From Lentinus brumalis (Eukaryota; Basidiomycota; Agaricomycetes; Polyporales; Polyporaceae), in assembly GCA_001792895.1 (NCBI GenBank), contig MARA01000041.1:266090-330089 (forward strand): 64,000 bases of DNA, in the 5' to 3' direction. The notes beneath the pieces are model-generated. The model was not told the DNA's origin. It searched no databases and was given only the letters and a program-made list of their open reading frames with translations. Below, piece by piece: positions 1 to 11,823 of this stretch. Position numbers and translations under genes: made by a program. The first letter of the stretch is position 1. Each line of letters begins with the position of its first letter.

Positions 1-1480
1 CGCATGGTTGAACGTTCTTCGTGGTGGGAAGTTCAACTCGACCAACCGCAGCGTCTGTCATCTGGCCCCCTCTTTTGTACCCACCTCTCACACTGGAACC
101 CGTCCAACATGGCTGCCTTCCCAGTCTTCGCCAACAACGCTCTCACCTCTTGTACTCTACTCACGGCCGACTCTGGTTCCTCGTACGCGGTAAACGGTTC
201 GATCTGGGGTTTGACATGACACCTTTCTTCTCTCTGGGCCACTGAGACAATGGAAACTCAGCTGATGGTGGCGTTCGGACCTCTCCTGCACGGATCCCGA
301 CTGCTGTTCGCCCGACGACCGTCGGACCCGACTTGCGTTCTTCCTCAACAACGCACGCCTGGTGGACGTTGTCATTCGCTCGACCTCACAAGATGGCCGA
401 CACGGGTACCTAGAAGGCCTCCAAGTGATGCGCCACAGGGCGAGAAACAACAGTACGCACCTCTGTTCTGCATCCCTTGCTAGTGCCCGCAATGTCATCT
501 GTCACTACACACGCTGCGCCGCAAGTTTCTATGCTTGAACAAGTGCACTCCGACCTGAGCCACTAGACGACGCTGAGACGCCACTGCGCACGCCGCGTGG
601 GGTTCCGCGGCACGTTGCTACGAGATGCCCAGGAGCCACCGCTTGGGGCGAGGACCGCTCGCAAGTCAGCGGCTAGTTCTGCGTGCTATGCCGAGGCAGG
701 ATTGCGCGAATGAACATGTTTCATGTTACACGAGTGCCGTCCTATTGCTGTCTGTAATTCGCTCGCCATCGCTCCTCTGTGTGAGGACGACGGCGGGCTT
801 GTTCTTGTGCAGCAATAGGCAGGATGATGCCCGGCTCATCCTGCGATCCCTCGGTGCTCCTCTTGGCGGGGAAACCGCTATGCAAGCCCGTATCTGGTCG
901 CTATTCTTCGACTGATTGGGAGGCCGACGTTGTTTCTGGCTCCCGGTGCTCGCGGTCAGTGGACTAGACCAATATGCAACGGTGATGGCAACCTTGTTCT
1001 AGGTCCATCACGCGTATGTTGCGAAGACAAACCACGGCGGCTGCAGAAAGAGTCTTGCCTTGTTTCTGCCTCCGCGGAGGATCAAAGGAAGAGGGGGCGT
1101 CTGAGTGGGCGCCTGTTTGCCGGTGTTTGGCACGGTGGGCGGACATTTGGCGAACCTTCCGCTATTGGCAGTAAGCAATCCGCTCGTCCTGCAGCCCACG
1201 CACCGTCTTCCTTTATTCTGCTCTTTATTGATGGACCATCTGCTCGAACGCATCGCCATGAGTGCGTCGTTAGTGCCCTCTGCTTGCACCACCACCTGCT
1301 GCACTCGGAATCTCCACAGCGTTGTTCTCGCCCATCTCCCGTCCCTCTGCTCTAAATGGTAGCGCGTTGTTCCAGCACTCCGAAACATCCTAGTCGAGCC
1401 GGAACAATCTCCGCGAACACCGACAGAATCACTTTTCCGCGTGCCTGCCTGCAATCGGGCAAGTTGCGCGGCCGCAAAGT
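1..1480. other. No supported gene
   Basis: Several short open frames occur on both strands, but none combines a plausible ATG, splice signals and recognisable protein composition. The sequence is GC-rich and could be the 3' part of a gene lying to the left, or promoter-distal intergenic DNA. I see no repeat or RNA gene. Confidence 0.4.
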
Positions 1481-1510
1481 CATGCGCAAAAACCCTTATA
1501 AGCACCCGGC

Positions 1511-1516
1511 TATAAA
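1511..1516 (+). promoter_or_regulatory. TATA box of the gene starting at 1596
   Basis: TATAAA lies 80-85 nt upstream of the first ATG of the orphan gene, preceded by a TTATAAG at about 1497. Spacing and strand fit a core promoter with a short 5' leader. Confidence 0.5.
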
Positions 1517-1595
1517 GGACAGGATCTTCACCACCTCCTCCCCCACTTCCCAAACACCCTCCTCCACATCACGCGCCAAGCAACGCGATCCGCAG

Positions 1596-2601
1596 ATGCC
1601 TTACGTTTCCCCCGTCCCGCCCCTTGTCGAGCCTCAGTACTGGCGGTCTCTGCCTCGTACCCTCGAGAGACCCCCGATCGGCGAGATCAATCCGGCGAAC
1701 ATCGTCTCTGCGAATCCAGCGTACGCTGGCGTGGCCCCCGACCAAGTCCGGGACGGCTTCACGTTCTGTGGAATACGGCAAGTACACCTCTCTGCTGTCC
1801 GCATGCAATATCCTTACCTCTGTTATGACTGTCAGTCCCATCGCACCCTACACTGGTGAGCCGGAGGTGTGGGTCTGCGCCCCATCCGCGACCCTCGAGC
1901 CCTTCTACGACTTCTTCCTCATGGACCTCGGGCTCGCCGCGCAGCCCACCCACGCGTTTGGAGTTTTCCCCACCTTCTCAGCGGCGCAGGACGCCCGCTG
2001 CACCCCGCACCAGCTGCCCATGGCCTTCCCGCAACGCCGGCGAGTCACTCTCAACCCGGCCCACGGCGCGCTCTGGGCTGCGTACTGCTCCAAGCTGCCC
2101 CCCATGCCGTACGCGCCCATGCAAGTCGCGCTCCGCACCCCGGGCACGAAGGACCAGCCGACCACCTCCGTCGTCCGTCTCCCCCTGGTGCCGCTCCCAC
2201 TCCCCTTCCCGCCGGGGTTCTACTTCCTCACGCGGTACATCTACACGCGCATCCAGTGGCACTTCATCGCGGAGATGATCCTGCCCGTCGACCAGCAGGG
2301 CGACCTGGGCCCCGAGTCGCCGCAGCTCGCGCCGTGGCAGGAGTTCTTCGACTCCGTCATCGTCCGCCCCGCCACGGAGAGGACCGAGGCTCTGCGCGAG
2401 CTACACCCCGGAGCGTGCGACCAGCTCGGGGCGCTCATGGCCAGGCGGTATTCGATGATAGAGTTGTGCTGCCTCGCGCGCAACGTGTGGGGCACGTACC
2501 AGAACGCGGTGTATCTGGGCATGGTCGACGAGCGGCTGTGGGAGGCTATCGAGTTCGCGTGGACCGCGGTGCTCAAGGCGATGGAGATTATTGGCCCGTA
2601 A
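1596..2601 (+). CDS. Orphan protein, about 300 residues
   Basis: Two exons. Exon 1 begins with ATG at 1596 (MPYVSPVPPLVEPQYWRSLP). An intron is needed because the long downstream frame is shifted. The best pair is donor GTACGC at 1721 and acceptor CAG ending 1835, with a TTATGAC branch site just upstream; this joins ...SANPA to PIAPYTGEPEVW in phase. The protein is rich in proline and hydrophobic residues, with no signal peptide, membrane span or motif I can name. The middle (PLPLPFPPGFYFLTRYIYT) and the C-terminus (NAVYLGMVDERLWEAIEFAW) faintly recall basidiomycete clampless1-like proteins, but this is memory-based and weak. The next gene converges on it from the right. Confidence 0.6.
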
Positions 2602-3234
2602 GCGAATGAAGAGGAACGCACCCAAGTGAAGGCCATGGATTTCAGCTGCTGAAGGCTTTCTCGTCATCGATACCCACTGTGATTGCACAATTGCTCATCC
2701 ATTCATTCACCTGGACTTTCCCCTTACCACACTTAATTCTTGGTATATACTTGCTCTAATCGATTGTTGTCCCGCACTCCTTGGTGTACATTTGTAGCAT
2801 TAGTGTCGTCCGTGGAGAGTTGCCGCTGCATGTATACACTCATTTGAATAGCTTGAATAAAGCTTGGTACTGTTGTTCTCGACATGGCGCCTGTCCCAAG
2901 GATTGTCCTGCAGCCAGTCATGATGAGGCAACCACCGAGAGCAAGGCGCGAGCAACTAGTAGCATAAGTCATGAAACGTCGTAAGAGGTCGTCATGGACA
3001 TCAAAGCAGCTAAGAGCAAGAGCGCTCTAGCCAGTGGAAGAGCCTGCACGAGCACAATATTCAACAGAAACACGTCAGGACGCATAGCGCAATACAAAAA
3101 GCAGGAACAACAACGTAGCGTATCTCACCCTCTCGGGCATCGGGTCGCACAGCTCATGTACAAAGCAAGCAGCACTCCTCCTCGCAGTATCATAGATCGC
3201 AAACAGTCCGGGTCCGGGGTCTGCCGCACCCCCA
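2602..3234. other. Convergent intergenic stretch
   Basis: The 3' ends of the orphan gene (+) and the coiled-coil gene (-) face each other here. It must hold both polyadenylation regions. No gene, repeat or RNA is visible. Confidence 0.5.
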
Positions 3235-5545
3235 TTACGCCTTCTCCTGGTCGAAGAACGCGACGAGGTCCCCGACGGGCACCTTCTGCTTCCCGACCAG
3301 CGCCTTCGGCGGCGGAGGCCCGCCATACGCCAGCGCCTCCTTCGTCTGCCTCCGGATGACAAGGGGGTCGACGAACTTGCCCGACGTCGGTGTGACGGGC
3401 GGGATCGAGGATCCAGTGCCCGAGTCCGACAGCCCGAGTCCAAAGCGGTCCGTCGAGCGCGAGCGCAGGCGGACGTTCAGCGGGGTGATCGGCGAGGGCG
3501 CGGAGATCGTCTGGGACGTCATTGGCGCGTACATCGACTGCGGGCGAACGCGTCTCCCCTTGGACCCGCCGCTGGGAGAGGAGGAGGGCGAGGTCGCGGC
3601 AGAGGGCGGCGCGAGCCCCGCGCTGATGTGGCGCCCGGAGTTCTTGCCGATGGTCTCTTCGTTCATGTCGTCGAACTCGTCTGCGCTCTGGTCGTCGAGG
3701 CCGGAGGATGTGGAGACCGGGGAGGTCGAGAAGAACGCGGTTCCGAGCTCCCGCGATTGCGAGCGTGAGTGGGGTGTGCTAGGCTGCTCGCGTTCTTCAC
3801 TGCGGTCACGATCGCGGGCCACGATTGGAGTTCCAAGTGCGACGGTGTAGCGCTTGCGGGGAGTCGGGCTTGCGCTAGATGGGCGCCAGGCAGGTGGGTT
3901 CGGAGGGGGCAGAGACACCGGGCTGGCGGTGCCGCTGGTCCGTTGGTTACTTGGGAGACCGGAGGGAGAGTTGCCCACGGAGAACGTGTCGAACTCATCA
4001 CGGGAGGGTAATCCTGAGATAGACAAGCGGCCCTTGGTTGCAGAGGTGACCGAGGCAGGGGGCGAGTTTGTCGGTGAGAACGGGCCCTGTCCCAACAAGG
4101 ACGAATCTGGGGGAGAAGCGTAGTCACCAGTGGGGTATGGGAGTCGGGTCCGGGAACCGCGGCTCTTGGGAGGTACTGGTGTGGTGATGGGAGGACTCGT
4201 CGTGCCTGCCCTTGGAGGGGTCGAGCGAGGAGGACTGGTTACGCTGCGTGAGATGGACTGGATAGCAACCGAAGAGCTCGTCGACGGCGCTCTGGCGACA
4301 GTTGGGGGATTCCGACTAGGTCCAGATGCCAGATTTCCTGGCGCGGTGACCATCTTGGCCATTTCGCGACCCAGCTCCCCAATGCGCCCTTGCAGCTCAG
4401 CCATCTCCTCCCTGATCTCGTGTAGCCCAGAGTCACCGTTGAGTCCATGCGACGCTTCCTTCTCGCGTTCCTTGTCGACTAACCAGCGCTCGACATCGTC
4501 CATACGTTCTTCGAGAGCACGGACATGGCTCACAGTCCACTTCTCGAGCTTCTCAAAGCGCTTAGCGATGGTGAGCAGGGTAACCGGGACGTCGAGAGCG
4601 CCTTGGGTATTGAACTGTGCGTAGAGAGGAGGCGGAGCTCTCGACGGAGATGCGCCTTCCGCGTCTGACTCGCCGCCTCGATAAGGTGACGGGGCAAGGC
4701 TAGGGGGTATGCTTATAGTTCCACGCGGGAGAGGAGAGGGCGAGGGTGGTGCTGAAGCCGCAGGGCGGGAGGGAGACGCGGCTTGCCCGAGCTTGATAAA
4801 CGCAGGATCATCGTACTTGCCCTCGGGGGTGGTTGGCCAATCCTTGCTCTTCTGCCTCTTCTCCATCTTCTCGATCTTCTTCTTCCCTTTCTCCATCTCC
4901 TTGTCGCGCTGCTTCGTTTCCTGGATAATTTGCTGGGCGGGAGTCAGAGGCTCTTTGGTGGGTGTGAGCCTCTGCTTGGCCGCGGACCACCAGCTGCCCT
5001 CCTTCTGCGACGAAGATGGCGAGGGCGGTGTGGCGGGCATCGTTTGGGAGCGAGGAGGGGGTGGACGGAGAGACTCGGAATTCAGCATGGCCATAACTCG
5101 CTCCTCCACCGTCCGTCGCTCTTCAGCTTCCTTTGCGAGGATACGTTCCGCCTGTCGTCTGCTTCGCTCGCGTTCCCTCTCTGCCTCCGCCTCGAGCTCC
5201 TCGTCCGTGGGAAGTCCAGGCGATTTCGCACTCATGTTGCTCATCAGCGATCCGACTCGCTGCGCGAAGTTGGCCGCGAGCTGGGTGACCGATGGCGAGG
5301 GTGAGGTCGGGCGTTGGCCCCACTGCCGACCGTTAGTGTACTCCTCCGATGGATGAGTCGAGGAGGCGTCGCTGACCTCGCCGGTGTGCGGATCGATGGC
5401 GAACCCATTTCTGAGAGGAGACGGCGGTCTTCGATTCCCATATACTGGCTCCGGCTGGGAAGACGGCAATCAACGCGTCGAACACGAGTCAGCTAGTATC
5501 TGCTCTCACCAGGTCGAGCGGCGAGGGCGGCGGCGGGAGCGACAT
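3235..5545 (-). CDS. Proline/serine-rich coiled-coil protein, 751 residues
   Basis: The first exon (ATG at 5543-5545, MSLPPPPSPLDL) is joined to one long exon ending at TAA 3235-3237. The 55-nt intron 5455-5509 has donor GTGAGA, branch CTGAC and acceptor CCCAG, in phase 0. The protein is mostly disordered: many SP and PP dipeptides, likely SH3/14-3-3/kinase targets. A charged helical stretch with ERER, RRQAERILAKEAEER and KGKKKIEKMEKRQK lies around residues 95-210, and a predicted coiled coil (RFEKLEKWTVSHVRALEERM onward) around 305-380. The last about 25 residues (KQKVPVGDLVAFFDQEK) look conserved and could be a short docking motif. A cytoskeletal, polarity or septation scaffold is plausible but inferred. 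It shares its promoter with LCB1. Confidence 0.8.
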
Positions 5546-5799
5546 GCGCCGTTGCTGGGCAGGGCCGCCGCCTGGTGGAAGGAGGTTCGTCGTCGACATC
5601 GACGCCGAGCTTCTGTGGGAGGGCGAGGCCATGGCTGCTTGCTTCGGCGAGCACGCGGCTCAGCGCGCCGTCGCGGACGTTGAGGAAGAGTTCAACAAGC
5701 GCGGGCGGTCGGTGGTCCTGGGCGTTTCCCCGCGCCGTCCCTTGCCTTCCGACCACGACCTCGACGACCTCGACGACGGCAACGGGCACGAACGCGACG
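5546..5799. promoter_or_regulatory. Bidirectional promoter between the coiled-coil gene and LCB1
   Basis: The start codons at 5545 (-) and 5800 (+) are only 254 bp apart and diverge, so both core promoters and 5' leaders must fit here. No clear TATA box is visible; the stretch is GC-rich with repeated CGACGACCTCGACGACG-type sequence. Confidence 0.6.
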
Positions 5800-7921
5800 A
5801 TGAGCAGCTCCTTACAGAGCCTTGAGCTGCTGTTAGCCTTCCTCTCGAGGTCGTACACGACGCTCGAGACGAACTTCTACAAAATCCCCGGTTCTGCTGT
5901 CGTCGCGCGCTACGTGAAGTCCTCGCACCAGAACGACCCCGGCCGCACCCTCCTCGAGGTCATCCTCATCATCTTTGCCATCCGCACGCTGCTGCAGTCG
6001 CGGACGCGTGGTGACCAGTCGGGCAAGCACTTCATCCAGTTCGACGAGAAGGTGCGCGCCGAACGCTTACCTCTGTATTCTGACGACTAAACGCGTTGCG
6101 TTCTTCAGGAAATCGACGAGCTCGTGGAGGAATGGACACCGGAACCTCTGGCTCAGCCCCTTACGCCCCAGGAGCAGGCTGATCTCGCGGCGGTCCCTGT
6201 CATCGTCGGCCCTACTGGTCCCAAGCCCAAGCTCGCGTCGGGCAAGACTGTGATCAACTTGGCAAGCTACAACTTCACGGGGCTCGCAGGGAATGAGGAG
6301 ATCAAAGCCTCTGCCGTCGACACGCTTAGGAAGTATGGGCTGGGCAGCTGCGGTCCTCCTGGGTTCTATGGCACTCAAGGTGAGCATCCTCCCCTGACAA
6401 TTTTTGGCCTCATGCATGTGCCCTTTCCGCCTTCCACTTCTGAGAGTTGAACGTGGGGTCAGTCGGCGGGTTTGATGTTGGAGGCGCTGTCACTGCGAAG
6501 TTGAAGTGCTACTGAACGTCCGGTGGTGCCCTATCCTCACTTCCACTTCCAACTCCCATATTCTCTCCTCTCCTCTGCTGCGGTCTGAGCGCGCATTGTC
6601 ATTGCAAAGTGGCACCGTTACGAATTTGTGTCAGCCAGTCGGTCTTGCTGCGCCGCTTCCAATACTGACTCAACCTGATGACAGACGTGCATATCCGACT
6701 TGAGCAAGACATTGCCGACTTCCTAGGCACAGAGGCCGCCATCCTGTACTCTCAAGCATTCGCGACTATAAGCTCTGTCATTCCGGCCTTCGGCAAGCGC
6801 GGGGATGTCATTGTGGCGGATCGAGGTGTCAACTTCGCCATTCAGAAGGGCCTCCAGATCTCGCGTTGCACCGTTCGGTGGTACGATCACAACGACATGG
6901 AGAGCTTGGAGCACGTTCTTGAGACCGTTGAGAAGGAGCGGAAGAAGCGCAGGGCCCCTTTGACGCGTCGGTTCATCGTGACCGAGGGTATTTTCGACAA
7001 TGACGGTGCCATGGCTGACCTCCCGAAACTCGTACGTGCCCCTTGTTAGTCTGGCTCGGCCTGGTATTGATGGTCGGGCAGGTTGAGCTGAAGAAGAAGT
7101 ACAAATACCGCTTAATACTGGACGAGAGCATCTCCTTCGGGAGTGTAGGTCGTACTGGCCGCGGTCTGACTGAGCTGTACAACGTACCGGTACGTGCACT
7201 GGACGACTACGATCAGTTCCAGACTAACGCATCATCTAGGCGTCGGAGGTGGACATGCTTGTCGGGTCTTGTGCAACCGGCCTTGCCTCTGCAGGTGGAT
7301 TCTGTGCTGGCTCCCACATCGTCGTGAATCACCAGGTATGTCATCATGGCGGTCTGCCACACACCGAACGCGACTAAGAGTTCTCCGCAGCGCATCAACG
7401 GCACATCGTTCGTGTTCTCCGCTTCCATGCCGGCTGCCTTGACTGTTGCTGCCTCGGAGGGCATCAACATCCTCCGCAACACACCCTCGATCCTCAGTAC
7501 CCTGCAGGAGAACATCCGTGCCGTGCGCGCGATCCTCGACCGCGCCGACTACATCACGATACCTTCGCACCCTGCAAGCGCCACCATCCATCTGCAGATT
7601 CGCTGGCCTACCCTCCAAGTGCCAATGCACGCGTCGAACTCGTCGTCGAACAAGCCGTCAAATCCGCTCTCGGTGAAGCCGCGCGACCCCCCGCAGTTCG
7701 ACGTCGAGCTCGAGGAGAGGCTGCTGCAGGACATCGTCGAGGAGGCCCTCTCGCAGGGCGTCATGGTCACCCGCGCGAAGCGGCTCCGCGGCCAGGAGCT
7801 CGTCGAGGTCCGGCCGAGTATCCGTCTCGCGGTGACCGCCGCTCTGTCGCGCAAGGATTGCGAGAAGGCTGCGTCGGTGGTCAAGTCTGCGTTTGCGAAG
7901 GTGGTGGGGAGGCGTCGATAG
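5800..7921 (+). CDS. LCB1: Serine palmitoyltransferase subunit 1
   Basis: Six exons (5800-6051, 6109-6379, 6685-7031, 7082-7189, 7240-7335, 7391-7921) sum to 1605 nt, giving 534 residues, close to the usual LCB1 length of 500-560. LCB1 is the non-PLP-binding partner of LCB2; the dimer in the ER membrane condenses serine with palmitoyl-CoA, the first step of sphingolipid synthesis. Visible family features are an N-terminal hydrophobic segment ([16 protein letters not shown]), [37 protein letters not shown] and [15 protein letters not shown]. The lysine that binds PLP in LCB2 is absent, as expected. The start [11 protein letters not shown] gives the normal N-terminus. Intron 2 is 305 nt, about six times longer than its neighbours. 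Divergent promoter shared with the coiled-coil gene. Confidence 0.96.
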
Positions 7922-8412
7922 AGTTTTCTACAAAGGGTTGGCTCGTGAGTTCGAGCCGCTTGGATATATGTTCATCTAATCTTTGTATACCACACTACTA
8001 GTGATTGAGACCGGTTCTTAGTGACGGTCTCAACGAGGAAGCCTAGTGCGAATGGTCGATAACGCCACCCGTTGGTATGCGTGGGTGAGGAAGAGATAGC
8101 TGTCTATGCCAGTGATGGACACAGTGAGTACTACTTATATGTGAAGAGTATGTCCTAACTGGGGTCCGTCTGCGGGTGTTGATTAACGCATCGACGTGTA
8201 GTCGAGGCGGCTCCTGGCGGTTATACAGTAAAGGTCGAGCCACTCATTGGCGTCGCAGTTGTTCAATACATCCTGGCTTGCGGCGTGCGCGTTGTGGCAC
8301 AGTGTCCACACAGACTCAGATACGTCAAGAGAATGCGATGATTGACATGATTCGATATTGCTTGGAGGTCTATTTGGGTATTACATAGTAGTACAGACGG
8401 AAACATGAGAGT
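7922..8412. other. Convergent intergenic stretch
   Basis: Lies between the 3' ends of LCB1 (+) and the aspartic-protease-like gene (-). Contains A/T-rich 3' flank sequence and no supported gene. Confidence 0.5.
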
Positions 8413-11400
8413 TTAAACCAGAAGCTCGGGTTGCCCGCGGAGCGTGGCTTGCATACGAGGGGGCAGATGCGCATGGAGCTCGAGGTCCCACGGACCAGCA
8501 ACCTTCTGACCGTTGCGTACGATCCGCTGTGGCGCGAACTGGATGTAAGGTGTGGATTGACCTGGAATCGGCCTGTCGCCCCGATGGGTCGCGTCGAGCT
8601 TCAATATCGCGGCCCAGAAGAAGTTCTGGTAAACGGACGGAGTAAGTGTTGGTGTCGGGCACATCAAGGATTCTCGACATACCAATCCGAGGATCCAAGG
8701 CTGGTCAATCGCGTCGATTCCCGTCTCCGTTGAGCTCTGCACGAAGCAGGCCATGGTACCTCCAGGCTGCCCAGGGGGTGCCCAAGGGCTGGTGAGAAAC
8801 TCTTGAGCGCTGCAACGCACGTGTTCAACTCTGCCGAAGTAGTCTTGGAACTCGAAGACGACGTCGTGCTTGGAGAAGTCACGGTAGTGGTGCAGCCATT
8901 GATCAGAGGTATTGGGATAGAGTTCTTCCGGCATGTGGAACCACTGCGTCCATATTGTCCGTAAGAGCCACTGCGGGAGCACGGACGACATACTCCCTAC
9001 ATTGAGCGCCGTGACACTTGAGTCAGCTCAATCTAGGAAGTGCAGCAAGCATAACGACGCTCACCTGAGTCGAACATGACTCGAGTACCAAGCAGGGTTC
9101 CATCAATCGCTTCACCGATGGGGATGCGCCTTTGCATCCAGTCTGTCGGTTCTAACGTCGCGTGGTTCGGATACGCATTCAGGGGTTCCAGAAGTGTCAG
9201 GGAGAGAAGTTGAAGAGACCACCAGCGGTAGTGACCGTCGATGTCGAGATCGGGGAGGATGTAGAGTGGAGGAGTGTAATCCGGAGTCATGATCTTGTCG
9301 TCACCGGGTCTCAAATACCCGCATGGGGACCCGACGCCATAGTACACAAAGCTCTGGCTGTACGGGCTGTCAGCGTATATAGCGATCACTCGGGTAGTGG
9401 CACGTACACTCGCTGATTCGCGTGTGCTAGCATGTGGCCGTTCGGGGCGAGGAGCCGCAGGAAGAGACACATCGGCTACGAGCGAGAGTCAGTACGCCGC
9501 CCGAAGATTCATTACTGGAATTGGGCGCTGCAGGCACCTTAGACACAAGCCCGACTCCCTCGTTCAAGATGTCGAAGAATGTCTATCGTACCGCATGACA
9601 TCAGTAAGACGATCGGCTGCAGATCATGCTATTCGCTTGCACCAGAAACTCACCACTCTGTCCGCGCTGGAGGCGTTCTGCCAAGGAGCCCTATACCTGT
9701 GCACAATAGAGTCAGCCAAACGAGTTATTTGATATCATCTCCGTTGAAGGACCTCACCCAGGCACGCCCAAGCCCAAATTGCCGTCGTTGCCTTGCGCAG
9801 CTGTGTCCTTGTCCACAGCGATCGCCAACACTCGCGCAAACCGGAGCTTGTAGTCTTCCATATAACCTGGCTTACCACTGATCCAATCCCATGCGGGCGC
9901 TACGAACGGCATGTCGCATGCTTGACAGGCAGGCCACCGCACCACGCCTGAAGGTGTGCAAATTGTGGTCAGTCTAGGAATCGTTGAGAGGACAATGAGA
10001 ACGCACTCAGACACCCGCCGTCATAGTAGTGCAAAGTCCTCGTCTCGCTGACAGGGGCTGTGCTGTGAGGGATCACCGCGCGTAGGGCGTACTTCTGCCT
10101 GAACTCAGCGGTTGCATCAGACCAATCGCACTGGATCATGTCATCCATGTCCCCAAGCATGTCCTCGGGAAGATCGAGCTTAACGGACTGCATGAACTCT
10201 TTGGCGTAAACCCAGCTGTGTGGCGGGGCTATCAGAGAAGTCACGCTGGCTCAAGGACCGGAGTTCACGTACAAGGAGCTAGCACCTGCGAGTACGATCA
10301 GTGCTCGGGTCTCAGCCTCAATATTGGTTACTCACCTGTGTCTACCGCCAGCTTATATTCTCTCCCGTTCCTCGGCTCAAGATCTGAGCCGGGCTCGCCT
10401 GACAGAACCTGAAAAGACGGCATGAGTGCGAATACTTATCTGGCGCAGGAGGAAGGATGCTCATACAAGCCGAAGGGTGTACCATGCCTCTGTAGCACGA
10501 TCAGAACACTTCAAAACGCCAACACGCATGAAATGACATCAGTACGAACCGTGACACGTTGTGTTTTTCGATGGCGACAGATATGTGTTCGGCTTGCAGT
10601 CTGTCGGCATGAGAGACGCGTAGTCGACGGCCTGCATGCTCTCCTGGAATTGCCTCACCCTCTGCGGCGTGATCTGCGCCCTGCACGCGGAAGACATCCT
10701 GCGCGCCGCACGGAGTGCGAAGGGTACATCGTTCGCCGACTATGGCGTGTGAGCGGGGCACAACCAGATGATTACAGGGGAGACATACGAATGGCACCCG
10801 AGCTTTGTGAGATCGTCCGAGATGCTTGGTAGGGGGGACAGGCGGAGTCGGCGACCCGTCCACGAGTTTCAAGTCAACTTTGCTATCCGAGCGAGTCTTC
10901 ACTTCTGGGACGTCAACCTGAGGGCCGTGTGGGGTGTCCTTCATCCGGAAACTCTCGTACTGACGGATCGCGGTTGGCTTGTCATCCAAAGTGGTCTTCG
11001 TAGACACCGGTTCTGCGATACTGGTACTCCCATCCTGAGCGGATGAACGTTGCCTGGATAGAGTGGTGTATCGGGCATGGCGCGCCACACTCGTCTGCCA
11101 TATGACGTGTCGATGAGTCAAGCATACTATCCTTGAAGCGGCTTACTTACCAGTGCAAGGCTGCGCATCTGGTCCACATCATATCGGGACGCCGAGGGAG
11201 TGTCGACTAAGAGAGCGAGATCCTCGAACTTTGACATGATGCGATATGCTGGGAGGAGACAGATGAGTTGACGCAACGCAATGGAGCCGTAGGAAACACT
11301 TATACAGACGAGTACAATTGAGATCACCCAGACGACGGGTGCTGAGGCCTGCGGCCATGTTCTGCGGCCTGGGCGTCGCACAAGTTGTCTTGTTCTGCGG

Positions 11401-11823
11401 ATCTTCGGTGCAACATCATCGCGATTCACGATTCGCCACCACCCAGTACAACGCAGCCCCGCTCGTGAACGTGGGATGCTTTTGTCGTCCGTGTGCTGTG
11501 TGCACATGTGCGCCTTGGGTCTTGTCAGCCTTTTACTGAGGACGGGCCCGCTGGTCCAGGCGTGAGATCTTGCGGTTGAGCAGCGTAGGCTGAGATTGAC
11601 GTACCGCTTCTCTTGTTGATGACTAAGCAGTTTGTCTTGTTGTGGAGGCGCTGAATCCGGGTTGCTCTGGACGTTCAAGACTCGAAGTCTCCTCCAGTTC
11701 ACGGTACTCCGGCAATGGGATCCGCAAGAAAGACGATTGCGAGGCTTCTATCACTGGTTCTGCCTCGACGTCGGCGGCCTCAGGATTCACATCATCTCCC
11801 GAAGGATGCAGAGATCCAATCAC
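8413..11823 (-). CDS. Membrane-anchored pepsin-like aspartic protease (family A1), 5' end unresolved
   Basis: Many short exons. The first catalytic motif is split by introns: GREYKLAVDTG / ASSF / WVYAKEF (around 10200-10400), the DTG-x-SS-x-W pattern of A1 peptidases. The second, VMFDSGSMSSVLPQW, is formed by splicing out 8997-9064. Conserved intermediate blocks are FVAPAWDW and GNDGNLGLGVPG. The last exon is 8413-8996 (TAA at 8413). Upstream, an exon at about 11150-11400 encodes a hydrophobic span (VVWVISIVLVCISVSYGSI) that joins in phase (LAL / TSVARHARY), so the enzyme is probably a type II membrane protein with a cytosolic tail encoded near 11623-11823 (IPLPEYRELEETSSL). No in-frame ATG precedes that tail, so a further 5' exon is missing. 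Protease activity is inferred from the two Asp motifs. A diverged inverted copy lies at 20463-22445. Confidence 0.7.
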
